The notes under the pieces were generated by a model that was not told the DNA's origin, made no database searches, and worked only from the letters and a program-made list of their open reading frames with translations. A program made the position numbers and the translations under genes. A stretch of DNA of 64,000 bases from Acanthopleura granulata (taxonomy: Eukaryota; Mollusca; Polyplacophora; Chitonida; Chitonidae), in NCBI GenBank assembly GCA_016165875.1, contig JABBOT010000080.1, positions 44,815,272-44,879,271 of the forward strand, in the 5' to 3' direction. Positions 33,576 through 45,937 of the stretch are shown in pieces; position 1 is the first letter of the stretch; each line of letters starts with the position of its first letter.

Positions 33576-35932
33576 TTAAAATTTGAGACCGCGTCTGAGG
33601 GCGGAACGGGACTGCTCACCAGCCCAGGACTTGGACTTGACACGGAAATTCCTTAAGTCCTCTTTGTAATCGTCTTGGTGCATTGGTACATATGTCTGGG
33701 GGGTGCACAATTCCTGAGGAAAAAGAAATACAAAATGTAACATTTTTGCTCCTGCTATTTAGGGACTTCATAATTTTAATGTTTTTTATGTAATAATCGA
33801 TATGGACAAAACGTCAGATAAAATGTGGTGGAAAATGCATACCTTCTGAGCAGCAAAGAAGTCCTTGTATCCGCCATGGAGAAGGTAGAGCTCGGGGTAA
33901 TACAACTCGGGGTAATTGTCCTGGTTCTGGTTCCTATCCATCGCTCGTAAAAAGCGAGACCTAGAAACATGGAGAAGAATATGTTGATTAGAGTAGTGTC
34001 CCTTGAATTCGGTGTATAGCTATACAGATCAGAGAACTCAGTCAGGTCGTAATAAATAAAAACCCTACTTCTGTGTATGTGAAAATCAGTTGAAAATTCA
34101 GGTAGTCCCTCTATGGGAGAAAATTAATTTCTAAAATTCAAATGACTTATTTTGCTGAAAACTTATAAAATAGTTACATTTTAGGTCCTCTCTCTGATGA
34201 AAATTCACAGTGAAAGATGATGACGGATCTCTTATTGGTGTCTTTGGTTTTGATTGGACGGTTCACCAAATCTTCCATTATGCTCTCCCTGGTGTACAAG
34301 TTTTTGGCACCCTATAAAAAATAACAAAACAGAATTTAGTAAGTTTAGCACAGTATGAAAACTTTATACTTTATTATTCATATGTATTGGGTTCACAAGG
34401 AGGTACTTGGTATAACTGAGTTAAATAGGATCTGTCATTATCTTATCCCTAGTAAAGATATTACAGACACTCGTTAAAAAATTACATTAAAACAAGTGTA
34501 ATAGAAATGCGATTTACCCTAATGTGACCGCCTTCAAACTCATACGGGTAACGGCAATCCACGATGACATAATTCTCGATGACGTGATCATATTCGTTAT
34601 TCAGGACCTTGGCAAGAGTTTCAGATGTGATGGATTTTAAATCCTGATGTTTACCGGGAATTGTGGGAAGGCAGCAGGATTTGCTTCCATCGCTGATCAG
34701 ATCGGCGTCTTCAGACACTGGAATAACATTACAAATGACCATTCAATACAGAATGCAGTGTGTGATTTTCGTTCCTTGATGTATTATTCATGAAAGCTAA
34801 CCCTCATTTTCAGTTTCTTCTGTTACTCAAAAGGCAAATAATATTCACACATTAAAAAACGTTAATCAAAATTTCTTTAATCAGGTTACCTTGATTTACA
34901 ATGAACAGCGGTCTGAATAAGGACACTTCAGCATAATAAAGTGATTGTTAGTCCTTACCTCTGTCAAGAGTAGTTTTAATATGTGCCTCTGTCTTGGGGT
35001 CACAGGTAAGCGGGCTGCACTGAGATTTGGAGGGAAGGTCCAGGCTCTGATACCGCCGGAAGCGCCCAACACCACGCCGCCGCTTAATCAGGGGAGATGA
35101 CTCTTCGTCGTCTCTATTCGGGCTGGTTCGTTTACGGGTGTGCTGTGAGTTTATTCCAAGAGTGGTGAGTTTGCGTGAAAGCATTGGAGTAGCTGTACAT
35201 GTCTGAATGACAAAAACAAAAAAGCAGTGAATATCTCCCCACTTACGAATATGGAGGCATTAAAGTAAATGCGATTTTATGAATTCAGCATGAGGTCTCG
35301 ATTTCCAAGTACCGGTTGTGTTAAATTGCCATGAAAGGGGCAGTTTATGCCATAAAATTCAAGTCATTTTGCAGATATTTCATTCACCTTATCAGTAGAG
35401 TTGTTATCCTTGGAGGAAGTGGCGGTTACTACGGGAGTGACGTCAGCTGAGATGTCGTCATCGTTGTCATCAAACACTGACGGAGCAGGAGAGGCCAAAT
35501 CTGGGCAGTCAAAACTCTACAACAACAATTAGGTTGATAACATTAAATGACACAGTGAAGTGTATTTAAACGCACATATATTTGTATTTACAAATTATCA
35601 AACATCTTGCTTAGTTACCGTATTTGTGAAGGACATACTTAATATTCACCAGTACAGGAGGATTGCATTTATGACTGAAGACATGTACTCACCAAACTTC
35701 GGACCGATCTAAAATCCAGGCGTTTGGCTGGTCTCACAGGAGAATAAGCTAAGGGAGAGCAGGCGTTGTTGTCCATGGAGTCAATTCTCTCTGACATTAG
35801 CGCCTCGTCGGCACCTAACCCGCTGTCTCGGGATGTTTCATCCACAAATCTTACAGCTTCTGGCTTCTCTTCAGTTGAAAACAAATCGTCGCTGCTCGAG
35901 AGATCGAAACAGGAATCCAAAGAGGACGACAT
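33576..35932 (-). CDS. CDC25: CDC25 dual-specificity phosphatase, complete 7-exon CDS
   Basis: Exons (- strand): 35693-35932, 35388-35516, 34959-35202, 34518-34717, 34178-34311, 33843-33960, 33576-33713. All introns are GT-AG, phases agree, 400 residues, stop TAA. The protein removes inhibitory phosphates from CDK1/cyclin at mitotic entry. The C-terminal third is the rhodanese-like catalytic domain: [19 protein letters not shown], then the loop H305-C306-E-F-S-S-E-R312 (nucleophile Cys306, Arg312), then [16 protein letters not shown]. The tail [10 protein letters not shown] matches the family. The N-terminal half is disordered, with SP/TP sites ([18 protein letters not shown]), a basic run KRRR, and RRYQSLDLP around Ser176, which resembles a 14-3-3-binding inhibitory site. 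Start chosen at ATG 35930-35932, just after an acceptor-like TTCACAG, so a non-coding 5' exon is likely. At 400 residues it is shorter than vertebrate paralogues (about 470-580). Confidence 0.95.
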
Positions 35933-36606
35933 AGTCTGTGAACGAAAATGATGACTGTAGTTAAACTCCACGTGGGCAAATAGTCAAGGCAAATGACTAC
36001 CACCAAGAATAATACACTGCAAGTCTCCTCCAGGCTTTAATAATGATGGTAAGGATTACAGTGCCCTGAATGTCACCTGCCAGGGGACGCAACCAGGCGA
36101 AACTTAATGAGAGTCAAGAGGCGAAGCCACGTGGAGAGAAACAAACGTCAACCGTACACTATGACGTAACATTGAGCTTACATCGCTCGGGCGATCTAAC
36201 CATTTACATTAATAACACTTTAAATGTGTTAAGTCAAAGAAAAGTTCTGAAGAGGGAAGTTATTCAGGTTGAGACATCAAAGCGGCTTGACCTGTTGGCG
36301 CATATGCACAAAGTATTCACGAACTGAGTTTGAATGCTGCCTACACGGCCAAATGTATCAACTAACACCAACGTGTCTCTTGATACATGGTTTATTTGGA
36401 AATTATCCTTCAACTAATTTCAGCACAAATTTTATGTTTTACATACATTTCCATTATATATACACTATAGTGCTTTGTAAAATTTCCCATGACCACAAAT
36501 TCCTTTCTAACACTTGTATACTAGCATCCACGTATATATGAATTTGAGCTTAACTACATCCAAGCATACATTCAGTACAAAATCTTACTACAGCGTTACA
36601 CACATC
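35933..36606. other. CDC25 upstream region
   Basis: Presumed 5' UTR or promoter DNA of CDC25. No TATA box or coding frame I can support. Confidence 0.4.
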
Positions 36607-36687
36607 TGACCAAACTAATACACACGACATGCGTCACCAAGCTAATACATACAGCATAGGTGACCAAGCTAATACATACGGCATACA
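36607..36687. repeat. 27 bp tandem repeat, three copies
   Basis: TGACCAAGCTAATACATACA followed by GCATAGG, repeated three times (36607, 36634, 36661) with few differences. Confidence 0.8.
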
Positions 36688-36940
36688 TACTTCAACACAT
36701 GTACATTTGGCTTTAGCCTTACAGCAAAAATTAAGCACATCATTTACATACCATGAAGTCAGTCTTGATGAATGGGTAATCCAGACGTCTTGAGATTTTA
36801 ACGCACAAGTATGGCAATATCAGTAGTATATGGATATGGTGAGTATTGGTTTGATGTGATGATGTCCAAGGCTTGAAAGCGAATGTCCAGTTGTCCGTTT
36901 GGCTCTGTTTATATAGATCTGCAAAACTGACAGTGTGAGC

Positions 36941-37171
36941 TTAGCAGAATGAGTGACAAGAGATAGAGATAGACAGGAAGAGAGTAGTAATGACCATTTG
37001 CTTTTGTGGCCTCCAACTGGTAGGTATACAACACTCAAACTGAGCACAGCTGGGACTCCATTGTACTACCTCATCCCCATTACAGTCAAAGCGAGGCTGT
37101 GTTCTAGCCTTCCACGCTGGGACACAAGGAAATAGAACTGTCAGGAACAACATCCATCCCGCTGTGAGCAT
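36941..37171 (-). CDS. Hypothetical small secreted Cys-containing peptide at the edge of the tandem array
   Basis: ATG at 37169-37171 opens 76 codons to TAA. MLTAGWMLFLTVLFPCVPAW is a convincing signal peptide. The mature part has FDCNGDEVVQWSPSCAQFEC followed by a second adjacent Cys, then IPTSWRPQ. The last 20 residues are hydrophobic and may be intron read through. The ORF lies about 120 bp downstream (on this strand) of the first conserved A block of the array. The signal-peptide sequence is not repeated in later units. Family not recognised. Confidence 0.35.
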   Translation of the reverse strand: MLTAGWMLFLTVLFPCVPAWKARTQPRFDCNGDEVVQWSPSCAQFECCIPTSWRPQKQMVITTLFLSISISCHSFC

Positions 37172-37287
37172 TCTGGAGAACTCTGGGAAAATGACAGAGT
37201 TCAGGTGTCAAAGATACGTGTCCCCCTTTAATGAAAGCTGGTGAACGGAAGTTCCAACTCCACAACAAATTTGGCTAAATATGTTAG

Positions 37288-37520
37288 GAAAACTTCATAC
37301 TGGACGGCCAGACGGTAGCCATGCTGTGAGCTCGACTAATGAACGACGATATTCGCACGATTTGACAGCTGAGTGAGCTGATTGTATATTCCTGAAGAAA
37401 GGATGCTTTTAGGACAGGTGAACTAAATATGGGGAATTACAAGACGATATGGATTTGGTGACACGTGGAATCCTGTTAATTGATTCTTAATGAAGTCCTT
37501 CAAAGTATCATTGACCAAAA
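37288..37520. promoter_or_regulatory. Array block A, copy 1: conserved non-coding block with three E-boxes
   Basis: The best-conserved block of the array. In order: ATATTCGCACGATTTGACAG, CAGCTG, then ACAGGTGAACTA, then GACACGTGGAATCC. CACGTG survives in six of seven copies, CAGCTG in six and CAGGTG in nearly all, while surrounding array sequence drifts freely. The regulatory reading is inferred from this conservation. Confidence 0.35.
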
Positions 37521-38759
37521 GTCAAGTGGAAAGAAAACGATATTACTTTCCTATTCTTTCCTGAAGCAAAACGTACTTTAAAGAGAAACAAGGAAGCACA
37601 CTGTTCATTGCACCAGTGTATTAGAATCCAGATTTTCGCTTCAGTTGCCGCTTCACTTTAATAATAATTTGCGATTGTCTCCCTTAAGATTCACATGGGT
37701 TTTCACCACTCAAAACCTGGCCGCTGTCATAAAAGCCTGATAGTCTTAAGAACACCCGAACCAATAAATGAGCAAAGAAGTAATCCAAAACTCTGGTGGC
37801 ATTATCGCCTACTGTTAAGTGATCACAGGAGAATTTAGACTGTATCTATTCCTTCTTGGAATCAGATTTAACTTTTCTTTCAAATATACGCATTATATTT
37901 TCATTCTTGTCAGATAAGTTCATGTTCCTTTCCATTTGACTTGAGCTCTCATAATTTAATAAAGTAAAACCAACTGACTGACATTTCTTCTGGCGCGTGT
38001 CGCTCTGTTCTGTGGCTTGTGGGTAATGAATACTAATCCCTAACCCTGACAGGAAATATACTCAATAATCCTACAAAGGCTCCACATAAGTCTTTCAGTA
38101 AGCGTGGGTACCAAGATTAAGGAAGACACGGTGACATCACGAAATCACCTTGCGTGCAGAGCTGAAAGTGAAATCAAGTAACCAATCCTTAAAAAGACGC
38201 ATTAGGTCAAAGGAAAAATTTGCATTTATTTTAATATTTTGAAAAGTACGCAATTAAAACTGCCAAAGCAGAGCTAATGGTCAAGATACTCTAGATATCT
38301 TAGACACACTAGCTAAAGGGGTGTATGTCAGGCGTGGGCTATACCCTCAGGCTTGTGTGCGTGCGGATCTGTGACTCCCTTAGACTGTCTAGGGTAATGC
38401 GAACTAACATTTTGTTTCAAATAAGTCATTTAATTCTTAGTTTGTATAGATTCCCCTGTGCAATGAATGTATCACTATTGATACTTGCTTGTTTGAGGAG
38501 AATTACACACGTATCAGTTTTTAATTGAAGAAAACAGTGTACCTCTTGTCTGAATTTGATTACGTAGCGCCTAAATGCAGACTTTGAAACTGAGTGTCTG
38601 AGTGTGGTCATCTTCATCTGTATCCTTATTACTCAGCTCTTGTTTTTTTTATTATAAAGAATTATGTGAAAACCTTATGGCATTCCCAGAAGCGTGGCAA
38701 CACCGTGCAACTTGTTTGTGTAATGAGAAATAATCCCTAACTCCGGCAGATTATCCCTT

Positions 38760-38775
38760 TAATCTGATCGGATTA
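38760..38775. promoter_or_regulatory. Array block C' homeodomain-type palindrome, copy 1
   Basis: TAATCTGATCGGATTA; matching sites at 40733-40748, 42666-42681, 46846-46861, 50590-50605 and 54324-54339. The 42666 and 50590 copies are perfect palindromes, TAATCCGATCGGATTA. TAATCC/GGATTA is the core bound by K50 homeodomains (Otx, Pitx, Goosecoid, Bicoid). In some copies a further GGATTA lies about 15 bp upstream. Binding is inferred. Confidence 0.35.
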
Positions 38776-41700
38776 CGTCTGGGATTTAAACAGGTGCAAT
38801 TTCCTTTACTTGGAGTTTTACTCTTTTTATTACAAATAATAATTTTTATTTAATGAAGATCTTTCTGTGGGGCTAGTGCTACATCCAAGATCCGGCATAA
38901 AAGATTCACCTATACTGTGACAACAAATGAAATCAGTTTGGGCAAAACTATGAAAGCTATGTATGCGAAAGGTATTTCCCAATAATTTGTGGCTTATTGG
39001 CCATATATGGTAAATATATGCGAAGACAATATCTGATTGTCAAGAAACCAGGGAGGAGAAAAATGATTAAAAGTATAAGTTGCAAGTTAAGACACAGAAC
39101 TCTCCGAACCAACATCTATCAAGCTGTGAACTTTCCGTGTTACGCTGGGCAAATGACCGAGGAGTGTAAGTGTCAGAGGAAGGCGCTTTCTCAGATTCGG
39201 CAAAAATCTGGCTGAAAACATTAAGAAAACTCCATACTTGACGGCCAGACAGTAGCCATGCTGTGAGCTCGACTAATGAACGACGATATTCGCACCATTT
39301 GACAGCTGAGTGAGCTGATTATACATTCCAGAAGAAAGGATGCTTTTAGGACAGGTGAACTAAATATGGGGAATTACAAGACGATATGGATTTGGTGACA
39401 CGTGGAATCCTGTTAATTGATTCTTAATGAAGTCCTTCAAAGTGTCATTGGCAAAAGGTCACGTGGAAAGAACGATTTTACTTTCTTACGTTTACGTAAA
39501 GCACAACTTAGTTGAAAGAGACATCAAAATGGTTTTACTGTTCAATGTACCAGCTCATAACACATTCACTATATCTCTTGGGCAATAAAGTTGAGTTCTG
39601 GAATCCAGATTTTCCACTTCATTTGCGGCTTTACTTTAAGAATAGTTTGTGATGCTCCCCATTCAAATGAATTTGGCTTTTCTCCACTCAAAACCTGACA
39701 CTCAAAAAACCCTGATGGTCTTAAGTACACCCGAAGCAATAAATGAGTGAAGAAATAATCCAAAACTATAGCATTATAGGCAGCTGTTAATACATTTTCG
39801 GTCCCCGTTGTGTGGATGTTCGCGTTATATTTTAATTCTTGTCAGATAAGTTCATGTTCCTTTCCATTTGACTTGAGCTCTCATAATTTAATAAAGTAAA
39901 ACCAACTGACTGACATTTCTTCTGGCGCGTGTCGCTCTTTTCTGTGGCTTGTGGGTAATGAATACTAATCCCTAACCCTGACAAGAAATATACTCAATAA
40001 TCCTACAAAGGCTCCTCATAAGTCTTTCAGTAAGCGTGGATACCAAGATTAGGGAAGACACGGTGACATCACGAAATCACCTTGCGTGCAGAGCTGAAAG
40101 TGAAATCAAGTAACCAATCCTTAAAAAACTCTCCCTGATATAAACTGGCTTTAGACCAAAGGGAAATTTTGCATTTAATTCAAAATGGTGAAAGGTAAGC
40201 AAGTAAAAAGTGCTCCCCAAAGAGAGCTAATACTCAAGATACACCATTTATCTTACACACACTAGTGAGTTACACCTCTCACGCTTGTGTGCGTGCGGAT
40301 AATCTGTGATTGGGAACTGTTTCGGGAAATCGAAACTAACCTTTTGTCTCAAACAGGTCATTTAATTCTCAGTTTGCATAGTTTTCCCCAATGCAATGAA
40401 TGCATCATAAATGATGCTTGCTTGTGTCCGGGAAATTACACACGTAAAACATATCGGTTTTTTAATGGACAAACTGTGTCCCTCCAGTCTGAATTTGCTT
40501 GTGTAGGTTTGGTTAAACCTGGGTGTCTAAGAAAGGCTTTATTATAAGGTGTAGTGATGTGACATTTTTCGCTCTCCACTATTTGCTGTGGTCATCTTCA
40601 ACTTATTAAACTGTTTTTGTTTTTCTTTAAAGAATTCTGTTAAAACCTTATGGCATTCCCAGAAGCGTGGCCACACCGTGCAACTTGTTTGTGTAATGAG
40701 CAATAATCTCTAATTGCGGCAGATTATCCCTTTAATCTCATCGGATTACGTCCGGGGTTTAGACAGGTGCAGTTTCTTCTAACAAATGAATTTAATTTTT
40801 ACAACAAGTTATGTATGTGAATGTATTCCCGATTGCTTGTATTATATTGACCATATACGATATATGTGTGCAAAATAATGTCGTTGTCATGAAACCATGA
40901 CGTAGAAAGTATAAGTTGGAAAGTTAAGAGACAGAACTCTCCGATGAAGGCTGTGAACATCCTGGGCTCCGCTGGGCAAATGACTGAGTGTAAGTGTCAA
41001 GGGAAAGCGAAAATTCAGTTCCGGCATAAAATCTGACTAAAAACGTTAAGAAAACTCCACACTGGACGGCCAGACAGTACCCATGCTGTGTGCTCGACTA
41101 ATGAACGGCGATATTCGCACGATTTGACAGCTGAGTGAGTTGATTGTATATTCCTGACGAAAGGATGCTTTTAGGACAGGTGAACTAAAAAAGGGAAATT
41201 ACAAGACGATATGGATTTCGTGTCACGTGGAATCCTGTTAATTGTTGAAGTCCTTCAACAAGCCACTTGCCACGAAAGATAAACGAAAATGATTGTAACT
41301 GCTTAGCTGGCCAAGGAAAACATATTTTAATGAGAAACTACATAAGGGCTTTTTATTAATCTTAATGTAGCTGTATGAGTTGTGAAAGAATACTTGACCC
41401 TCCCTGGCTAATAAACTCGCGCGTTTGTATCGTGCTTACCCTGGCTCACTCGTCCTTCACTTTACCAGGTTTCTCAGACAAGGTTTTGGTGCTTTCCCCT
41501 GAGCTGTGTATCATTTCCTTTTTCAACGCTTGAATTAAAATGGAGACTCTGGAAAAGTCTGATCTTCTTCACGCCATAGATGCTGACGATGATTTCTCGC
41601 TGTAGCAATCCCTTCTGAGAACTAGGTAGAGAATGTAATTAAATATACTTGTGGTTGGGGTAGTGGAAATATTCCTAACAGACAAACATCAATTGACTTT

Positions 41701-42665
41701 TTTTATAATTGCATTTTAATTCTTCTTATGGGACAAGTTCGTGTTCCTTTCACAAAAACGAAAAATAAATAAATTACTTTCACATTTCTTTTGGCTCCTG
41801 TCGCTGTTTTCTCTGGCTTGTGCCAGTGAATGCGATTCCCTAACCCTGACAAGAAAGACACTCTATAATCCTAGTAAGACTCGATGTAAGTTTTTGTCAG
41901 TTCGCGTGGGTACCCGTGTGACTTGGGAGAGTGAAGTGGGGCTGAGAGGTATGTGAGAGGGGATGGTTGGGTGGCATCAGACAATCTGACCTGTCAAAGC
42001 TAAAATGATCGATTTTGAACCCCCCACCCCCACCCCCCGTTCGCTAAGTAGCAATCATTTGCCAACCTTTATCTCTCTAAACTTTCCTTTCCCAATGATT
42101 ATTTTGGGTTTCAAGATTTGATGTTCGATTTAATACCGAAGACGACCCAGGGCCCATGTTTTGCCAGGTCTTTGACTTCTGTGCGCGATACCACTACCTG
42201 TTACAGGTAGTGCGCTCAAACATAATCGGTAAGTTTCCTTTCTGAAGATGCTCTCATGATAAAGAATTTGTTTTGGTATGAACATATTGATATTTCGTCA
42301 AATGATAGCTCCATTTTTAGCCTAACACAAAATTCATGTTAACGCCGTAATGATAAAAAAGAGTGTCAGTATAAAGACAATTAATGCTGAAGATACAGCG
42401 GGGGTAGAAGACTCCTTGCAGAAGACACATGTCATCTCCAACCAGAGGCATTGACTAAAGCTGGTGTCGGGAAATGGACGCCGGGAGAAGTGTGTGAAAT
42501 GTCTTGGCAAACTTCTGGAGTCGAGATGCATAACGATTCGAAGAGTTGTATTCATCATGTGGTGCATAAATGCCTAATTGTCCGTCCTCCAATAAGAGCG
42601 TGTGGCACCCTGCAACTTGTTTGTAGAATGACATGTAATCCCTAAACTCCGCGGATTATCGCCTT

Positions 42666-42681
42666 TAATCCGATCGGATTA
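42666..42681. promoter_or_regulatory. Perfect TAATCC palindrome, array unit 3
   Basis: TAATCCGATCGGATTA, preceded by GCGGATTATCGCCTT, so three GGATTA/TAATCC cores fall within about 30 bp. The second perfect copy is at 50590-50605. Confidence 0.4.
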
Positions 42682-42763
42682 CCACAATAAATATATCATT
42701 TGCAGGTCCAGTCCACTTTTATTAGGAGTATTCCTCTTACAAATATCAATACTTTACATTACA

Positions 42764-42890
42764 TTTATTTGATGGGTGTTTTTCGCCGCAGTCAAGAATA
42801 TTTCACTTATACGATGACGCCCAGCATTATGTTGGGAGGAAACCGGACAGAGCCTCAGGGAAACCCACGACCATCGGCAGGTTGTAGTGT
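42764..42890 (-). mobile_element. SINE 3' fragment inserted in the array
   Basis: TTTGATGGGTGTTTTTCGCC, AAGAATATTTCACTTATACG, AGCATTATGTTGGGAGGAAA and CCCACGACCATCGGCAGG read as the reversed SINE body. Confidence 0.8.
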
Positions 42891-45409
42891 CTGTAATGTA
42901 TTACTCCGCATAATTAATGATTTCGCAGATCTGAAAAGTGGGACCGGACATTGCTTGAAACTTTACTAGAGACAAAGATATTAGTTAGACATTTTTATCA
43001 GAAATCTCAAATCGATGCCTGGGCATGGGTCCGTAATAACAGCCCATATACCTACGTATATATTCCCAAGCTACCTCGAGACTGAAAAATTTCATTCGTT
43101 TAACTGTAGTTACACAGTTTGTTTAATGTTCTCAAAAGTTCCTTTTTATGTGTCATATTACTTTTATAAGCTTCATGATTTGCATTCGCGGATTACATGG
43201 AAGCCACAAGCCGTTATGTGGGAATAAACGCTTTATTTATTTACTTATTTAGTTTACTGAAAAAATTTCTTTCTTTCATAATGTGGATACACAGAGTGTT
43301 CAATATTAACAAAAATTTCTATTTAAATATTTCATTATTTTCATAAGCTACATGGTTTACATTCGCGGATCACATGGAAACCATAAGCCGCTCCATAGGA
43401 CAAGAGAATGCACACAGGATGTCCTTTATGATTTCACAGTTTCAGGTTCTCAGAAGTGAAAAGTTGAGTACAAACTCTGACAATCGTGTGAGTAAGTAAC
43501 AAAGTGTGTGCGACACAAGAGAGGGTTAGCCAGTAACTACAGGCAGGCATGTTTATTGAGAGCCCTCAAGAAAAGGCAGAAATTTTTACACACGACAAAA
43601 GCCGGAAGTGACATATAATTTCCCAGACGACACAGCAGGCATGCGGAGAGAGGATTTATCCAGTTCGCTCTTGTCACTTCCGGGTTACAAAGAATGTCAG
43701 TAGTGGTATAAAAACACAAAAAAATTTCCTTACCATTTATGTAGTAATTTCACAAAGAACACCTACCTAAAACTGTATATCCTAATTTTTGTTGGCCAAA
43801 ATAACACATATCGTCAAATATCCAGATGTCTGGCCCACAACATATCCAAATATAATTAGGGGTTGATCACCATTTTCTCAAAATAAATCAGCTGGAATGC
43901 AGGCACTAGCATCGTATCGTCCTTTTCTCTGTTTAATTGCAACTACAAGTAACTGACTTTTCCTCAACCATTATTTGTCATAATTTATACCTGCAAAATT
44001 ACCAGGCAATACTTCAATACACTTCGGAAATACAGCCAATCCCTACCCGTCCCTATCGTTTTTCTATTCGGTACAAAATGTAATTAGTATTTTTATACCT
44101 TAGTGATTCCGTTCAACCAAGTTGATTTACACTGATTTATCTAATTCCAAAGAAATATTTGACCAAATGCACTTTGTCCGTAAAAAGGCTGTGCTAATAC
44201 ACGTTGCGTGGATACAGCACGCGCGCCTCTATTACCAGGCAAATACCAGTACAAATTTTACAGGAAACACAGGATACTTGTATAAAATCAGAACGGACCA
44301 GTTTTTAATCTTGGTCAACTGCAAGGACAGAATCCGAACATGCCCTACACTTCTGACAAGAATTCGACACAGTTCCCATACAGTTCAGAAAGTGATTTAA
44401 TAACTTTACAAAACTGAAATAACGACAATACAGTGACATACCATACACAAACCAAAAACACAGGGCGTAATGTCTAAGCTGACATATCTGAGACAGAGAG
44501 TCCCTAATTCTTGACCACCAGACAATAGTCACGGTTCGCGATCATCTAATGACGAGAAAAGAGTAACAGGATAGGACAAACGGGTAAACTGAGATAATTC
44601 AAAACATGGTAAAAAGTTAAGAGATATAACTCTCGTGTAGACTCTTCAGCACCTATCACTCTGTGAAAATTCTGGGTTATGCTGGGAAAATGGCAGAATG
44701 TAAGTGTCAAGGGAAGGCGGAAATTCAGGTTCATCACAAGATCAGGCAAAAACGTTAAGAAAACTCCATATTGGACCGCAAGACAGTGACCATGCTGTGA
44801 GTTCGCTCAGTGAATGGCGAGATTCGCTCGATTTGACAGCTGGGTTAACTGACAGTATATTCCTGAAGAAAGAATGCTTTTAGGACAGGTGAACTAAAAA
44901 AGGGAAATTACAAGACGATATGGATTTCGTGTCACGTGGAATCCAGTAGGGATTAGAAGAGAATATAGATTCGGTCACAGGTGAATTCATGTTAATTGAT
45001 TTTTAATGAAGTCTTTCAAATTGTCATTGACAAAAAGTTAAGTCGAAGGAAAAGGACTTTATTTTCATCGTAAAGTAAAACCTTCTTGAAAGAGCAACCA
45101 GGAAGCATATTGTTGATTGTATCTGTTCAGAGTGCGTTAACTTTATTTCTACGTCAGTAAAGTTACGTATTGAAACGTGTTTTCCGGGATCATTTGCCGC
45201 TTTACTTTAACAATAGTTTGTGATGATCTCCCTTCAGATGCATTTTGACTTTCTCCACTCAAAGCCTGACCTCTGTCATAAAGGTCTGATATTCTTGAGA
45301 ACCAAAACCAATCAATAAATCAGGAAACAATCGAAAACCCTAGTTACGGGCTACTATTAGGCGGTCATCTGTGGGGTATCTGTTGTGTGCATATTCCAAA
45401 CGGCTAATG

Positions 45410-45937
45410 CTAGGTTTACATTATGATGAGAAACTTATTAGGCCGTAGTAAATCGGGGTTGAACGCAATAAAACGTGAGAGTACGTAATAGGCCGTTACA
45501 AAACTTCGAGGCGGTCCGCATGTGTATTTCCCGGCATGTCACGGTCCTTTCAAGTTTTGTCACGGTTTTCACGGCAAGCTAAGGTGTATTGTAGCCGTTT
45601 CGTCGCGTTCAATCACTGAGCGTCAAGGCGTGTGACGGTTTACGGACCCGGCGGTTTACCGTGCATTGGGTTTTATGACGGTCTGACACGGCGAGCGCGG
45701 TCTGGGAGGGGGTACAGAAAAGCTAGTGCCGGCAGGGGCACATTCGAGTCATCACTGGAGTCTGAACAATCGATTGAATTACTGCATCTACAATACGAAG
45801 AGAAAAGACCAAGCTCTGAAGAGGGAAGGTCAGGCTATGCCACCAAAGAAGCCAAGAAAATCGAAAAAATCCCACGGCGTACCACGTTACGGGCAAATGG
45901 GGCTGCCGTGGCCGCCGGGAGCATAACGTAAACCTAG
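45410..45937. mobile_element. 528 bp DNA element with terminal inverted repeats, inserted in the array
   Basis: Left end CTAGGTTTACATTATG (45410-45425) and right end CATAACGTAAACCTAG (45922-45937) are inverted repeats with one mismatch. The interior is GC-richer than the array and repeats GGCCGT and CACGG motifs near the left end. It contains a 99-codon frame (45632-45931) and an overlapping frame with MPPKKPRKSKKS, neither recognisable as transposase. No clear target duplication was found, so the superfamily is unassigned. Its removal brings the A4-A5 spacing down to the usual 2 kb. Confidence 0.7.

Noticed and set aside
45632..45931. 99-codon ORF as a host gene
   Set aside because: Lies wholly inside the inverted-repeat element and has no recognised domain.
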